From NCBI GenBank assembly GCA_002418685.1, contig DIEP01000113.1, positions 3,552 to 9,251 on the forward strand: a stretch of 5,700 nucleotides of DNA, given 5' to 3'. The notes below the pieces were generated by a model. That model was not told where the DNA came from. It saw nothing but the letters and a program-made list of their open reading frames with translations, and did not search any database. This document shows positions 5,550-5,700 of the stretch, piece after piece. The position numbers and the translations under genes are program-made. Source of the stretch: Ignavibacteria bacterium UBA5771 (GTDB lineage Bacteria; Bacteroidota; Ignavibacteria; Kapaibacteriales; UBA2268). Positions within the stretch are counted from its first letter, which is position 1; each line of letters starts with the position of its first letter.

Positions 5550-5700
5550 TTCATTAAACCAACAAATAATCCAAATTGGAATTTAAATCCTGATTGATTC
5601 AATTTATCGGGGACATTTGTTATACGTCCAATTGAATTATATTTCCAATCCTTGCTTCCAAATGGATCTTTTATTGAAATGCTATAACTTGCATTCAATC
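5543..5700 (-). CDS. C-terminal 51 residues of an unidentified protein, possibly an outer-membrane beta-barrel
   Basis: An open frame enters from the right edge and ends at TAA (5543-5545). The visible part begins LNASYSISIKDPFGSKDW and ends SGFKFQFGLFVGLMNY. I do not recognise the family. The last 14 residues alternate hydrophobic or aromatic with other residues and finish on an aromatic residue, as the final strand of outer-membrane barrels usually does; that role is an inference from a short tail. The other two minus-strand frames are interrupted by stops in this stretch, which supports this frame. The N-terminal part lies outside the window. It appears to be a separate transcription unit because the rplU promoter starts right after its stop. 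Confidence 0.55.
   Translation of the reverse strand, partial: LNASYSISIKDPFGSKDWKYNSIGRITNVPDKLNQSGFKFQFGLFVGLMNY

Noticed and set aside
1..5700. Search for CRISPR arrays, tRNA or rRNA genes, insertion sequences, attachment sites and toxin-antitoxin or defence genes
   Set aside because: Nearly all bases are covered by conserved housekeeping genes; no direct repeats, cloverleaf sequence, transposase or terminal inverted repeats were seen.

Overview
The window is AT-rich (roughly one third G+C by eye) and holds a compact run of housekeeping genes, all read on the minus strand. In transcription order (right to left) they are: the 3' end of an unidentified gene whose tail resembles an outer-membrane beta-barrel; rplU (L21) and rpmA (L27); a Rho-independent terminator; then a second unit of a DUF177/YceD protein, rpmF (L32), plsX, fabH, fabD, fabG and the first 50 codons of acpP, which runs off the left edge. 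Every gene that is complete in the window looks intact. I see no mobile element, CRISPR array, RNA gene or accessory system.

Two sequences fit the promoter consensus of the Bacteroidetes/Chlorobi (FCB) group, TTTG-N19-TAnnTTTG. One is before rplU and one is before the DUF177 gene; both have a TAATTTTG -7 box and exactly 19 bases between boxes. Several genes also have Shine-Dalgarno sequences that overlap the upstream stop codon (fabD, rpmA, rpmF), which is uncommon in Bacteroidetes proper. Together with the arrangement DUF177-rpmF-plsX-fabH-fabD-fabG-acpP, this suggests an FCB bacterium near Ignavibacteria, Kapabacteria or Chlorobi. That placement is inferred from layout and signals, not from a search.

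The genes work together as follows. L21, L27 and L32 are large-subunit ribosomal proteins. FabD loads malonate onto ACP, FabH makes the first condensation with acetyl-CoA, FabG reduces the 3-ketoacyl-ACP, ACP carries the chain, and PlsX converts finished acyl-ACP to acyl-phosphate for phospholipid synthesis. Placing rpmF ahead of these genes could couple ribosome production to membrane lipid production. The dehydratase, enoyl reductase and elongating synthase are not in the window.

The least explained part is the 219-base gap between rpmA and the DUF177 gene. It holds the terminator, one promoter, two inverted repeats and, on the plus strand, a perfect Shine-Dalgarno sequence in front of an 8-codon reading frame. 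No undescribed system is evident; the findings are small regulatory and family-level oddities.
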